Assembly (NCBI GenBank): GCA_022559845.1 | Contig: CM040128.1 | Coordinates: 180,898,691-180,962,690 of the forward strand | DNA length: 64,000 nt | Reading direction: 5' to 3' | Source: Amorphophallus konjac | Taxonomy: Eukaryota; Streptophyta; Magnoliopsida; Alismatales; Araceae | Part shown: piece by piece, positions 35,904 to 48,170 of the stretch | How the letters are laid out: each line of letters starts with the position of its first letter | Position numbering within the stretch: the stretch's first letter is position 1 | The notes under the pieces: generated by a model | Seen by the model: the letters and a program-made list of their open reading frames with translations, nothing else | Told to the model about the DNA's origin: nothing | The model's database searches: none | Position numbers and translations under genes: made by a program

Positions 35904-36861
35904 TCTAAGCATTCGGCCATTGCTCTGCCAGTAACATTTGACTCATGATTTTAGCCTAGCTGCCCTTTGGTTTTACAAAAGATTTTGTTTAAAAACAATA
36001 CACAAATCTAAGCTTATCAACAAAGAATTTCTGAGTATGTAGACTTTCAGATTCTGAGAGATTGAATAAGACACAATATGTAAAATATGGTTGAGAGTTA
36101 TTTATTATAATGAGCAACCTTTTTCATTAAGGGCAGTCTTTAGACTTTAAAGTTCATTAAGCTTAAAGCATCAGTTTATTCATGGTTCGTTACTAATTCT
36201 TATAAGAGAAGATTTCTAATTTTAGTAGCTTAGAGTAATGAACTAATAATCAGTTTGTCATTTATTCAGAAAAAGAATTTCAAGATGTTTCAGGAATGTG
36301 ATACCAAATATGAGAAGGAATTATGAGATTTTCAAGTCAAGAATATTGTGAAAGGCAATGTGATACTAAGTGATATGTGACAAGTTGATGCCAAGAGTTG
36401 AGTAAGGAATCTGAGTTGACAGAAAATATGTCAAGAACAACAATTTTTTTTTGATCAGAGACAGAGTAAGAACATTTTATTCTGAACTCCCCTTATCAAA
36501 ATGCACAATCGAATAGACTCCCACTGTCTATATGCATTATTGTGAGAGAATGCATCTGACATATGTCTATATGCATTATTGTGAGTAAATGCATCTGACA
36601 TATGAGATGAAGACACAATTAAATGTTCTTGACTCGGGGTATCCGGCGAAGGACTAGCCTCTACGCATAGCATAGGTTTCCAGATAGAAGAGATATATCC
36701 TTCTCCCAACTTTCTATTTGATATACCTCTGAGATCAAGATGGACATAATGCAATGTATGCAATGACACCACAGACTTACAAAATCTAGTGACATTCTGA
36801 ATCATGTGTGTATGGCAAAACGGCAAGGAGGGCATTTATTTAAAGCAAGGAAGAATGAACA
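35904..36861 (-). other. 3' non-coding region of B (right part)
   Basis: Continues B's 3' region after G. It holds a 39-bp perfect-phase tandem duplication (36525-36563 and 36564-36602, two differences) and the candidate structured RNA copy at 36638-36727. No gene. Confidence 0.75.
36638..36727 (-). ncRNA. Candidate structured RNA, copy 5 (interior of B)
   Basis: Sense strand opens AGGTATATCAAATAG and closes CCTTCGCCGGATACC. The first arm AGAAG/CTTCT hairpin and the TGCGTAGAG core are present, but the second arm is shortened. It closely resembles copy 1 in element A, at the equivalent place in the element. Confidence 0.5.
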
Positions 36862-37255
36862 GTCAATCATCATGCAGATATTTACATAAGCCTAGTTCTC
36901 TTCTGAAAAATTTAAATCTTTCATTTCCAAGGGGCTTAATAAATATATCAGCAATTTGTTTTTCAGATTCAACAAAAGTAAGCTCAATTTCAGTCTTACT
37001 AACTTCATCTCTTAAGAAATGGTGTTTTATTTCAATGTGCTTAGTCCTAGAATGATGAATAGGATTTTTAGTTTAAGAAATAGCACTGGTGTTATCACAC
37101 AAAATAGGAATACATCCCTGTTTTATGTGATAGTCAATGAGCTGGTGTTTAATCCAGAGGACTTGGGCTGCACAATTCCCTGCTTCAACATATTCTGCTT
37201 CAGTAGTAGAAAGAGTAACAGTGTGTTGCTTCTTAGATGCTCAAGATACTAGACA
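36862..37255 (-). pseudogene. pol: Element B RNase H domain relic
   Basis: The minus strand encodes the Ty1/copia RNase H signatures in order: ASKKQHTVTLSTTEAEY, then DNTSAIS, then HIEIKHHFLRDEV and DIFIKPLGNERF, ending at a TGA at 36862. A TGA replaces the Trp before ASKKQ and a TAA breaks the sequence after DNTSAIS. It is the C-terminal end of pol, directly continuous with the RT part upstream. Confidence 0.9.
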
Positions 37256-38230
37256 ACCACCTAGATATTGACAATGTCCACTAGTGCTTTTCCTATCTAT
37301 CCTACACCATGCATAATCTGCATCAGTGTCAGCCACAAGTTCAAACTCACACCAAGTAGGATACCATTGTCCTAAGTCAAGGGTGCCTGATAGATATCTA
37401 AAGATTGTTTTCACAGCACTTAAATGAGATTCCCTAGGACTAGCCTGAAATCTAGCACACAAACATACTGAGAACTGGATATCAGGGCGAGATGCAGTAA
37501 GATATAAAAGGGATCCGATCATACCTCTATATAACTTGGCGTCAACTAGTTTACCTTTTGGGTCAGCATCAAGACTAGTTGATGTGCCCATAGGTGTAGT
37601 GATGGCTTTTAGGTTCTCCAAATTATATTTCTTCAGCAGGTCCCTGATATACTTGGACTATGTGATGAAGCTTCCTTCCAGAGTTTGATTTACCTACAAT
37701 CCAAGGAAAAACTATAGTTCTTCCATTAGGCTCATTTCAAATTCATTTGTCATTAATCTAGAAAATTCCTCACACATGGCAGGTTTAGTTGATCCAAACA
37801 CTATATCGTCTACATAGATTTGAACAATCAAGATATCTTTGTTGTCTACCTTAGTGAATAGGGTCTGGTCAACCTTACCTCTTGAGAATTTCTTACCTGT
37901 GAGGAAAGAACTCAGCCTGTCGTACCAGGCCCTGGGAGCCTGCTTCAGTCCATACAATGCCTTATCTAATTTATACACATGATCAGGAAAATCAACACAT
38001 TCAAAGCCAGGAGATTGTTTGACAAAAACTTCTTCTTTTATTAAGCCATTCAAAAAGGCAGATTTAACATCCATCTGCTGAAGCTTAATTCCTAAACTAC
38101 ATGAAAATGTAAAAAGAATCCTAATAGCTTCAAGCCTGGCCACAGGGGCAAAAGACTCTTCAAAGTCTACCCCAAATTCTTGATTATATATCCTTGTGCC
38201 ACTAGCCTAGCCTTATTTCTGACTATGTTT
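37256..38230 (-). pseudogene. pol: Element B reverse transcriptase relic
   Basis: From upstream: [30 protein letters not shown], the [14 protein letters not shown] signature, and the catalytic [10 protein letters not shown] box with both Asp intact (about 37790-37830). Then come RGMIGSLLYLTASRPDI and the RT/RNase H connection (37241-37621). A 2-base insertion near 38195 shifts RLVAQGY out of frame with NQEFGVDF. Stops separate 37712 from 37621. Its match to copia RT is unambiguous. It would copy element RNA into DNA in virus-like particles, but cannot be expressed from this copy. Confidence 0.94.
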
Positions 38231-39215
38231 CCCTGATCATCAGTTTTATTTCTAAAAACTCATCTAGTGCCTATTACTGAGCCATGAGAAGGTTTAGTAA
38301 CTAGGTGCCATACCTTGTTCCTTTCGAATTGATTTAGTTCATCGTGCATGGCATTAATCCAATGCTCATCTTTTAAGGCACTATCTATGTTTTTGGGTTC
38401 TATCTGTGAGACTAGAGCAAATGAGTTCAGCTCATTTTCTATCCTGAAATGTTATCTAGTCCTAGGAGGTTCATTCAGGTTACCAATCACATTCTCTAAA
38501 GGATGGTCTCTAAGAATTCTGATGTTGGTAAACTGATTACCTGTATCTGCATTTACCACCCCCTGAGCTCTAGACCCATCAGATTCACCTTCATCTACAG
38601 GTTCACCATTCTGCTCTTCTTTATTCTCTAGAAATTCACCATCTGCTTTGTCCCTGCAGAAGTCTGTTTCAGATTTATTAGAATGTTCATCAAATACAAT
38701 GTGTGGTGATTCCTCAACAGTTTGAGAATTAATATTATAGATTCTATAGGCTCTAGACTTTTTAGAATAACGTAGAAAAATTTCAGGTTCACTTTTAGGT
38801 TCAAATTTGTCAAGGTCTCTTTTGGAATTAACATGAAGAAAGTATTTGCAACCAAAAACCTTGAAATGTGCTAGTGAAGGTTTCTTACCTTTAAGTATCT
38901 CATAAGGAGTCTTTTGGGTAGAAGGTCTTACCAAGGCTCTGTTAATGATATAATAGGAAGTATTCACTGCCTCAGCCCAGAACCTTTAGGTAGATTCCCT
39001 TCAACTAGCATTGTCTGAGCCATCTCCACCAAGGTTCTATTTCTCCTTTCAACTACTCCATTCTGCTCTGGAATCATTGGTGAAGAGAATCTATAGTTGA
39101 TCCCATTTTCCATACAAAATTCATCAAACTGTGAGTTTTCAAACTCACCACCATGGTCAGACAGAATATTCAAAATAGAATGCTCACCAGTTTGTCTTAT
39201 TTTATGATAAAATTC
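38231..39215 (-). pseudogene. pol: Element B integrase relic (core end and C-terminal region)
   Basis: The central catalytic region reads LSDHGGEFENSQFDEFC, then SSPMIPEQNGVVERRNRT, giving the second Asp and the Glu of the D,D(35)E triad. The copia C-terminal KTPYEILKGKKPSLAHFKVFGC segment follows, then the GKFEPKSE-like linker and a Glu/Asp-rich tail leading to RT. A TAG lies near 39210 (EKC, stop, EFYHK) and a frame break near 38965 separates core from C-terminal part. The protein would insert element cDNA into the genome. Confidence 0.92.
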
Positions 39216-39974
39216 CTAACATTTCTCAAATGTATCATTTTTGTGAGTTAAGAAAAATATCCAAGTAAATCTAGAGAAGGCATCTACTAAAACATGACCA
39301 TGTCTTCTACCAGATAAGCTGATTGATCTTGTTGGTCCAAACAAATCCATGTGTATTAGCTCAAAGGGTTTAGAAGACATCTTTCCAGTTCTGGACTTAA
39401 AAGACTTTCTAGTTTGCTTGCATTGGGTACAAGCCTCACATATTTTATTATTCTTTTTGAAGGAGATTTCAGGAAGACCTCTTACCATGTTGTGTTTATT
39501 CAGTTTATGCATCACATTATAGCTGGCATGACCTAACCTACGATGCCAAAGACAGGCCAAATCATCCTTATTGACTGTAAGACACAAATTAGTGTGTGCT
39601 GCATCATCTAAATCTACCATATAGATGTTGTTGACTCTTTTACCAGTGAATTTCACATTTTCAGAATTAGGTTCAAAGATGGTACATGCAAGAGAGTCAA
39701 AAATGACCTTATGGCCTTTATCACACAGCTGACTAATGCTAAGCAGGTTATAGGCAAGTCCTTTAACTAGTAAAACTTCCTCAATACAGTAGGAAGAGCA
39801 CTTACTTACTTTACCTGTTCCAATTATTTTGCCTTTAGTATTACCTCTGAAGGTAACATGACCAGCATCCTTTTTAACCAGGATGCAGAATTTGTCTTTA
39901 TCTCCGGTCATGTGCCTAGAATAGTCACTATCAAGGTACCATCTGTTGTGATTGGCTGCCAGGCATACTTGCAA
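39216..39974 (-). pseudogene. pol: Element B protease, pre-integrase and integrase N-terminal part
   Basis: The longest intact stretch of pol, 252 codons. It starts in the protease: WYLDSDYSRHMTGD, where the family has DSG followed by Cys, so the active Asp remains but the Gly after Ser is replaced. LLSISQLCDKGHKVIF follows. The pre-integrase zinc finger has HRRLGH and CEACTQCKQTR. The first integrase Asp is in IHMDLFGPTRS, and VLVDAFSRFTWIFFL follows. The order gag-PR-INT-RT-RNaseH identifies Ty1/copia. Confidence 0.94.
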
Positions 39975-42367
39975 GCAAAATTAAGTGAAAAATTTTGGAA
40001 CCCAAAGCTGTTTGGACCCCATAAAAGCGTTTATCTCATGCAGACAAGATAGTAAGTGTTTTGGTATCCATAATTGATTTTGTGTTTTCACTTGTTCTGT
40101 GGATTCCTTAACTCTTTGGTCAGTCTGCCTTTTCTTGCCACTTGGAATTTTTTATGATTGTTTTTATGTTGTGGCATATTTATTCTTAGAGTTATTGTGA
40201 CGATTTTTGTGCCAATGATTGGTCCAGTGGGCATTGGTAAATAATTGTGCACTGTAGACCCTAGGTTGATCAGACATAAAATGGTCAAGGCCATATGAGT
40301 TCTGATTTCTAAACTTAGGTTGCATAAGGGGATTCCAGGGGTAAGGTCGATGCATCTGACTAGACTGTGGGTTCTAAATATTATGCTGTGTTGATATCAC
40401 ATAGGAGCTGCCTCGACCTTTCCTATCAGAGTTGTAAAGATAGGAATGATGGAATGAAGAGTAGGTCGGTGTAGGTGGGTGGTTGCCTCGACCTTTCTAT
40501 TGAAACTGGGTTATTTTGGCTTTGGGGTTTCCTTGGACTTTAGCTTTAACTGTTTGACCCCTAGCATGTCCCTTACCCTAAGGTGTAGTAGTGTGTGAGC
40601 ATGACTCCTTAGACACCTCCACCTTGCCTTTACCCTTGTCCTTGGCACTGGGCTTGGTTTTCTCAATATTTTTCATAGGTTTTTTGCTTTGATTTCCTCC
40701 AGAATTCATTTTTATTAAAGGTTTTGATGTTCCTTTTTAAGACACAAAAGAGATAGTCTTCACATAAAACCTTTTCTTGTTTCTTGGGTTAAAACCCAAT
40801 CCTTCTCTTTTGAAGTTTATTTTTATTCCCAAGATGGCATTTAGATTTTTAGTTCCCTGTATTATGCCCTCAAGAGAATGTTGTTTATCCTTATTCTCTT
40901 TTTCTAACTTTTCAATCGATCTTTTCAATTCTTCATTTACACCATTAACAACATCATATTTTTCGTTTGAAATTCTGGTTTCTTCCTCAAATTTTTGCAT
41001 TCTTATTTTCAGTTCATCAATGGTGTTTTTCAAGTTTTCATTTTCCATTCTCAAATCATTCAAACCAGTTTTAGCATTTTCAGTTTCAGCAAGAGAATTT
41101 TTTAAACTATGATTTTCTATTTCCAGGGATGCAAGCTTGTCATTCAAGGATGTATCATTAACTAAAGCATTTATTTTTCTCTTCAGATGCATGTTTTCTC
41201 TACGCATGTCATCATATTTATCTAGAATTTCTGCATAGGCTTCTTCCAAATCACTATGTGTAAATTCTAAAAAGGGGAAGTTACATCATCATCATCTTCC
41301 TTTTCTTCATCTCTATTGGCCATCAGACATAGCCGGTCTTCTTTTTCACTGTCAGAGGAGCTGCTCTGACTTCCTTCCTCTTCATCACTCCAGGGGCTCA
41401 CCATGGCTTTTCCTTTCTTATTTTTCCACCTGGGTTGTTTTTCCTTCAGTAGCTCAGGGCATTCAGCTTTCAGATGTCCCACTTTCCTGCAATTATAACA
41501 GACAATAGCATCAGATTTCTTGGCAGTATCAGATTTATATTTCGACTGCCTTTTTCCTGAGACATATTTTCTTCTGAACCCTTTTCCTTCCTTCCTGAGA
41601 AATTTCTTAAACTTCCTAGTGATCATGGCGAATTCATCTTGGTCTTCATCTGAACTACCAAAACTATGCTCACTTGATGACCCTTTGCCACTGGAGGTAA
41701 CTTTAAGAGCTAGGGGTTTCTTCTTCTTCTCCGGCTCATCGACCCTCTTGAGGTTCAACTCATATGTCATGAGAGAACCGATGAGTTCGTCTACTGATGT
41801 TGTAGCTAGGTTCCTGGACTCCTCCATAACAGTGGCCTTGGTGTGCCAAATAGGTGTTAGGGACCTAAGAATTTTTCTAACCAATTCATACTCACTGTAA
41901 ATTTTTCCTAGACTTCTCAAGCTGTTAGTGGGTACCATCAGACGAGCGTACATCTCAGAAATGGGCTCATCAGATTTCATCTTGAAGGCCTCATACTCAA
42001 AGACTAACATGTTTGCCTTAGTCTCTCTAACCTGAGACGTCCCTTCATATATCACCTCCAGCTTGTCCCACATCTCCTTGGCTGTGGAACAGGAGGAAAC
42101 ACTAGAGAATTCGGTAGGGTGAACAGCACACTGCATGGCATTTACAGCGCTCCAGTTTAAATTGGACTTACGGATTTGCTCTCTAGTCTAGACCTCCTCA
42201 TTCTAAGGTAGCTCAAAGGGACCTTTACTGACAACTTTCCAGATCTCGTAGTCCTTCGCCCGAAGGAAGACTTGCATACGGCTCTTCTAGTAAGCATAAT
42301 TGGATCCATCAAAGAAAGGTGGCTTACTGGTGGAATGACCCTCAGCGGTCAGAACTCTAACATCCAT
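39975..42367 (-). pseudogene. gag: gag relic of element B
   Basis: The start codon is at 42365-42367 (MDVRVLTAEGHSTSKPPFFD). The first 75 codons contain three TAG stops, at positions where family members have Trp or Gln (YAY-stop-KSRMQ, LP-stop-NEE). From 42136 a 289-codon stretch holds the UBN2-type core (SCSTAKEMWDKLEVIYEGT, LRSLTPIWHTKATVMEESR), a zinc knuckle CYNCRKVGHLKAEC and an acidic Ser/Glu/Asp tail. A coiled coil follows (40737-41249). After that a Gly/Lys/Gln-rich, stop-broken part ends in QLWVPKFF near 40010. It would be the capsid/nucleocapsid precursor. Confidence 0.92.
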
Positions 42368-42409
42368 TTTCTAAAACTCTCTGGGATGTAAAGCCCTAAG
42401 AGAGAGTTA

Positions 42410-42423
42410 GGCTCTGATACCAA
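42410..42423 (-). other. Primer binding site of element B
   Basis: Minus strand TTGGTATCAGAGCC, complementary to initiator-Met tRNA, just inside the 5' LTR. Confidence 0.92.
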
Positions 42424-42424
42424 G

Positions 42425-44728
42425 AGATAAGCATGAAAAGGGATGAACTACAGATCTAGAGGGGGGGTGAATAGATCAACGCCAACTTTTTCTGATATCA
42501 ATAATAGTTAAAATAAATGTGGAAATAAATGAACTGCTAAGGGCAGACACGCCAATACAATATGAAGTAACTCTCAAGAGATTTGATATGAAATGGCAAT
42601 CAGTAACTACGAGAACCAAATAGAGAAATTAGAAAGTTCAGTATAGTGCCAGGCAGTATCAACAATGTATAAAGAGCTATTACAATTCAAATTCAGAGAT
42701 CAGTCAGACATCCAGGTTTTGGTACTTGGCGAAGGTTTGATCAAGGATCTCCTCACGCAAGAAGTAGCATTCCAGATAGACTTCCCTATCCTTCCAGCCA
42801 CACCTTTTTATATACCTTCTGGATGAAGGACTTAGGCACATATAATAGATGAATGTATTAGCCAAATTAAACGCATGCTAGAGGTAAGCAATCCTATGCA
42901 TTCATCTAATCTTAGATCATAAAAGAGATGCAATCACACAGAAGACAATTCAATTTTTAGGTGGTTCGATCTCGAGCTTGATATCTACATCCACCCCTTA
43001 CCCAACTGAGTAAAGATTCCGCTGCCACACAACATGAAACTGCTGATCCACAGCTTTGGGGATAAAATCCCTACAACCCGCTGAGCCTTACAGCTTTCTG
43101 TCCGAGCATTAAACCTCGCCTGCTGAGCTCTACAACTTGCTCCGCTGATACACAGCTTACCCTAAGTTTAAAGATGAAAAACCAAGAAACAAGGAAAACA
43201 ATGACAGAATTGAACAGATGTAGCTCCACTTGAGTGATTTGACTCTGGATTTGATCCAGGAGTCAGGACAGACAAGAAACTCTCATTTTCACTTCTCTCA
43301 CAGCCCTTCAACGATACTCTATTTTTCTCTCTCAGCAATAATCTCTTTCACGCTTCAGATTATTCTCCCTCTCTTGCTCTTTTTCTCTTCTTCTTCTAAT
43401 ATGCTCTAATCTCTTTTCTTTTCTTTGTCTATGTCTTGAATTGGAGTGCTGGGTTGCCTTTTTATAGGGTACAAGACCAGTGGTCTCACAAGCTCCTGAT
43501 TTTGACGCGTGGTGGCCACGTTCCTGCGCATTTCGAGATCCCACATGTCAGATCTGGTAGTTAGAATGAGACCACGTGGCTGAGTGTTCTTGGAGAGAAA
43601 GCCTCCTTGAATCACGTGTTTCATTAACTTGAAACTTGGATCATGTGCCCACATGAGTCTCTGCTACTCTCAGTCCACTTAATATGTTGCTGAATCCTAT
43701 TAATAAAGAGAAAGACATTTCGTTAAACACTTGTTTCATTAAAATGAGTACTTAGACAATATTTAGAGAAATCAGATGCTCAGACCAAAGAATTGTGTGA
43801 TTATTCAAATACTTTAAGTATGGACTTGATGCACAGACTTGGTGACCTGAATCTACATGTGCATTGACCTTGGTTTCTACATGTGCACAGACCTAGATGC
43901 TTCAAGTGCACTGACCCTAGATATACATAGACCTATATACATGCTCAAACTCTAAATGATGCATGTGCACGGACCCTAGATATGTACAGACCTATATGTG
44001 CTCAAACTCTAAATGCTGCATGTGCACGGACCCTAGATATGCACAGACCTATATGTGCTCAGACTCTAAGACTCTACATGTGTACAGACCTATAAGTGCT
44101 CAGACTCTAAGACTCTACATGTGCACCGACCTATAAGTGCTCAAACTCTATGACTCTGCATGTGCACAGACCTATAAGTGCTCAGACTCTAAGACTCTAT
44201 ATGTGCATAGACTTCTGACTATGCATGTGCACAGACCTCAGACTAAGCATGTGCACAGACCTCATAGAACAAGAAGTGAAATGTGCATCGACTTTGTAGA
44301 ACAAGACGTGAAGTGTGCATAGACCTCATAAGGCTTTTTGAAGAAAGTGCTTTGACTTTTTTAATGTGTGTATTGGCATTCTAGCATCGACTTTCATATG
44401 ACATGTATTGACCTTGCTGAGTGTAAACGCAAATGTGCATCGACCTTATAGACTCAGCGAAATATGAGCATCGACCTTCTTGGTTTGTAACCCATACATG
44501 CACCGACCTTCTTGACCAAATGCCATATGTGCGTTGACTTTAGAGTTTAATGAAGTGGAAGGTACATCGACCTTATAACTTGCAGATATGCACATGCACT
44601 GACCTTATAGACATATGTTGACATGTGCAACGACTTGCCTATCTCAATGCATGAAAGCACAAACTGTTTCCAGCATCAAAACACCCATTAACAAAAACAC
44701 ATCATCAAATCCAGAAGGAGACACAACA
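42425..44728 (-). mobile_element. 5' LTR of element B
   Basis: Sense strand TGTTGTGTCTCC at 44728 to GCTTATCT at 42425, where the last base of the expected CA is mutated. It repeats all features of the 3' LTR: structured RNA copy (42721-42816), double hairpin (42950-43020), TATA box (about 43458-43470), TGTGCACAGACCT array and 41-bp repeats (44035-44199). A replacement of about 25 bp near 43504-43530 compared with 23514-23530 is the main length difference. Confidence 0.93.
42721..42816 (-). ncRNA. Candidate structured RNA, copy 6 (5' LTR of B)
   Basis: Allelic partner of copy 2 in the mate LTR. The GGTATAT, TTGCGTGAG, AAACCTTCGCC and GTACC elements are retained. The hairpin reads GATAGGGAAGTCTATC, where a C-to-T change leaves a G-U wobble instead of breaking the stem. 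Confidence 0.6.
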
Positions 44729-44733
44729 ACATC

Positions 44734-45061
44734 AAGTGCTGACGTAGCTAGAGGGTGAGACAGAGGGCCCATAGCGGGCATTGAGACTGTCGCATCCCAA
44801 AGAGGGAGACATGTGTTGGGAGTTGGCGTTGCTGGGTGGTAGGGGGAAAGACCCCGTGGTAGAGCCGGAGGGCCAGGGACCCGATGCGGAGAGTCCATGC
44901 CGGGAATCGACCTTGGTAAGACCCGAGGCTGTGTACCCGGGCTGGATGCTGGGGAGCCTCGAACTCAAGGTTGGGAACCCGTATTGGGTAACAACTGTTT
45001 CGGGGTTCGAGTCGGAAGACCCGAGCAGAGTGCTGGGGACCCTCGGCCCTGAGGTGGAAAA
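44734..45061 (-). repeat. Element D fragment with 84-bp minisatellite (left part)
   Basis: Resumes D after B. From about 44860, units with TGCTGGGGASCCTCG repeat at 84-bp spacing (anchors 44947 and 45031). The array is cut by E2 and continues right of it. 84 bp is a multiple of 3, and open frames run through the repeats on both strands, but no protein family is recognised. Confidence 0.8.
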
Positions 45062-45066
45062 CCCGT

Positions 45067-47433
45067 TGATGGGGGCATCCCTTGCCCCTCTGCATTTTTT
45101 GAGGCTCGGATTGTTCGTCGGCATGTGCCATTGTGTTCGTCATGTGTTTCTGAGTCTAGTCATGTAATTTTTATATTTTATTTGAGTCATAAACTATGTA
45201 ATTTTCCTTTTATTTGAGTCCGGTACCTAGGTTTGAGAGTTATTTACCTAAGTTAAGTGTCATTGGATTGTCTAGGCTGAATAATGGGCCCAATTCAATG
45301 GGCTACGCCCATGGGCGCCCCTCCCTGGTCTGTCTTGTCGTTATGTCAATTGTCCAAGGACAGTATGGTCATGTGAAAAGTCTGGAGTCTATAAATAGCC
45401 CCCTCCCCTCTCTCATTTGTAACCTTTGATGATCAATGAAATTAGAAATTCCCTTGGAATTTTATCTCCCTCTCTTAAACTATCTCTCTCTCTCTAAAGG
45501 GGGCGCCCCTTTCTCTCTTCTCCCCTCCCAATCACCTTTCACTCTCCTCCCCCCCTTCATTAACTCACTCCAACTCCCCACAACCCCCTCCTTTACTCTA
45601 CCCCAGCCCCAAGAGGGACTCCTCCAATCCTTGCTCCACCCTCCAACCACCAACTACCCTCTCCCCTTCCCAAGCACCTCGCTCATCTCCCAAGGGAGAA
45701 TTCCCCATCTTCCCAAGCCCCCTTTCCCTTCCACACACACCTCTTCCCATCCCCAAGACCGGAAAATCCCACCGTTAACCCATTTTCAAATACACTTTCC
45801 CTCTCTCCCTTCCAACGCAAATTCGCACCTCTCCCTCCCCCCACCTGCTAGACCCCCTTCCAGCCCCCATTCTCCCCCTCCCTCACCTTGGTTTGCCCCC
45901 TCCCATACCCCCTCACAGCTAGGGATCGCCCCACACTCATCCACCCCCATTCCGCCCCCCTCCTACTCCATTTCCCATCGGCAAGTTGCAGACCCTGCCT
46001 CAGTTCGCAGGCAGCAGAGAACCCTCAATTTGCAGAGCATGCCACGGTGACATTTTGAGGCTTCAGGAGGTTCATCATACACCGTTGGAATCGTCATCCA
46101 GTCAGCTTGGCAACGAGAGCAGCCCCGCCGCCGTTCGACCTCGGAGCTGCCCGTTAGAGCAAATCTCGGTGACCTGCGCAGCTCCTCCCAGGCAGACAAC
46201 CAGAGAAGGATTGCAGAGGCTCCCACGGTCTAATTCCTATGATTCTTAGAGTGCCACTTGGCTGAGAGCTTCCCCTACAAGTCCTTTGTCATCTCCAAGA
46301 AGTAGAGCGAATTTAGGACCTCGGCATCAAAAGTTCTAAAATTTTCATTCCAAGTGCGTCAGGTCAGTTTTCCTCAGCCAGAACCGACACATCCCTGTTG
46401 CTTGGGCCTTCACGATCAGCTACGACATCTGTCGATGGCGCCGTTTGTCCCAACAGAAAGAAGACTCGTCCACGATCACATCGGTACCAGCCTTGCCTTC
46501 AAAAGAGCATGGGACTATTCGTGGCGCCCCTATCTTCCAGCAACAACACCCTCAGAGCAACCAGAACCAGTGAAGGCCAGCCCTGTTCCAGGCTCCGCCC
46601 CGGCCGGCGGCATCGTCACGAAATTCCAAGAAAATTCAGGCGTCTTTCTGGGTCAAGTCATAGAATTTTGGAACCGGTTGTAGACTATTCAGAGTTGGGT
46701 AGTGATTGTGGCGGCACCATCTTTCACTCTCTGACCGGCGGTTCCAGAAGCTGGCAGCACCGGCGGAGTTCGGCACAACAGGTTTCTAGCCTAGATTTCC
46801 CCACCCCGCCTGGCCGACTTACAGCCCCTCCCTGCATGGAGGTAGTTCTGGGTGTAATTCAAGTTAATCCCCACCCCGAGATCCCCCACCTGTGAGAGGC
46901 GTAGTGGTGTACTATTCTAAATTTTCAGGTTAGAGCTACACCGGCGTAGCGTGCGGGATATACCCACGCTTCCCCGCTCGCCTCGTCTCCGATTGGGGTC
47001 GGCGTCTTCACGCCAATTAGGTGAGCATCTGATCACTCTCCTCTGCTGGTAGCATTATCTTTGCTGGCTTATTATTGCTTTCAATTGCCCATCGGACGGT
47101 GAGCGAGTGCCCGATCCGGAATCCACCAAATTGTGTGCCACTGCGGAGCGAGTTGTGAGAGTGGTCCTACATCCCACGCCCTCGGCGTGCTGGCCGCCCG
47201 CTGAATTGGACATCCCTGGCCCTTAGGGGTCCATTCCAAGCTAGCCAACCCCCTGGAATCTCAAGGTCCATCCTCGGACCCTCATCCCCATCGTCGGTCC
47301 ACCTACGGACCCAGGTGCGCGCTACGCGGTTGAGTCCGCCCGAGTGAAGTTGCCGGTCCGTTGCATTGCTTGCTTGCTAGGTCCGAGGGGTCTTCGGTCT
47401 TGTGACTATCACCCCCGAGGTGGTGTCACATCA
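45067..47433 (+). mobile_element. Solo LTR E2 (2367 bp)
   Basis: Perfect duplication cccgt at 45062-45066 and 47434-47438. Starts TGATGGGGGCATCCC and ends GGTGTCACATCA. It interrupts the 84-bp minisatellite, which continues in phase on both sides, so no internal element sequence is present. Plus orientation, TATA box at 45390, then a long C-rich leader. The GC-rich R/U5 part (46860-47420) aligns with 1600-2147 of E1. Proline-rich open frames in the leader are not credited as genes. Confidence 0.94.
45388..45399 (+). promoter_or_regulatory. LTR promoter TATA box (E2)
   Basis: GTCTATAAATAGCCC, at the position matching 61-72 in E1. Confidence 0.7.
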
Positions 47434-47438
47434 CCCGT

Positions 47439-48170
47439 GCTAGGGGCAGGCTCAGCTGGGACTCAGAGCTGAAAGCCCAAGTGAGATGCTAAGGAGCCAC
47501 GAACCCGCGGTTGAGAGGTTGTATCGGGTGCTGGCTTGATTGGGGCTCGGGACTGGAAACCTGAGTGAACTGTTGGAGAGCCATGGCCTCGAGGTGGAAG
47601 TCCCGTGTGGCGGGCCGGCTCGGCTGAGGCTCAGGACTGAGAACCCGAGTGAAATACTGGGAAGCCGGGGACCTAGGGCAAAGAGCCAACGTCGGGTGCC
47701 GACTTTGCTGGAACTCAGGGTTGGAGACCGAGTGAAATGCTGAGGTGGTGGCCTAGACCTAGGGCATAGGGCCCACATTGGAGATCGGCCGGTGCTAGAC
47801 CCGGGGGCTGACGCTTGCCCGGGTAGGAGATGACTAGGGACCCTTATGGGGGTCGGCCGTGGAAGCCCCGAGCCTGAAGTTCGGATGGGCCGCCGATACT
47901 GGAGACAGGCACGGCGCATCGACCGCACGAACGAGTGCCGGCACTGGGAGCAGCTGCGGAGCAGCCACAGCGCCCACACCCAAGAAATAGGGTGATCCGA
48001 CGACGGGGGTGAAGCTGTCGAAAGCGATCGGCCTCGCCAAGTAGCCCACCCATGCATGAGTGGTGATGACAATGGGGCCATAGGTCACGGTCGCCATAGT
48101 TGCTGGAATGGTGGCTGCAGGAGAGGCGACAGTCGCTGACGGTCGTCGGGTGTGGTCCAACAGTCAGAAC
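47439..48170 (-). repeat. Element D: rest of the 84-bp minisatellite and leader
   Basis: Anchors (RCTCRGRRYTG) at 47461, 47545, 47629 and 47713 are exactly 84 bp apart. The units are diverged but keep length, which fits an old array. It then passes into unique GC-rich sequence. Minus-strand TTGGCGTTCTGACTGTTGG (about 48155-48175) is a possible primer site for D, which would place the 5' LTR of D to its right. Confidence 0.8.

Larger units (their letters stand above)
22435..44728 (-). mobile_element. SIRE/Maximus-like element B (about 12.0 kb, split by element G)
   Basis: Two LTRs (22435-24717 and 42425-44728) in the same orientation flank primer site, gag, protease, integrase, RT, RNase H and polypurine tract, in the Ty1/copia order. 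Target duplications are acgtc (22430-22434) and acatc (44729-44733), one transition apart. Taking out G (10,286 bp plus its 5-bp duplication) leaves about 12.0 kb, a normal size for this lineage. It is the only element here with pol. Several in-frame stops and at least one frameshift make it inactive. Confidence 0.93.

Noticed and set aside
45436..46050. Proline/leucine-rich 204-codon frame on the plus strand
   Set aside because: It arises from the C/T-rich leader of LTR E2. The corresponding region of E1 has no matching frame, so it is compositional.
47452..48081. 209-codon minus-strand repeat frame
   Set aside because: It is produced by the 84-bp minisatellite. Frames are also open on the plus strand and no family is recognised, so I list only the repeat.
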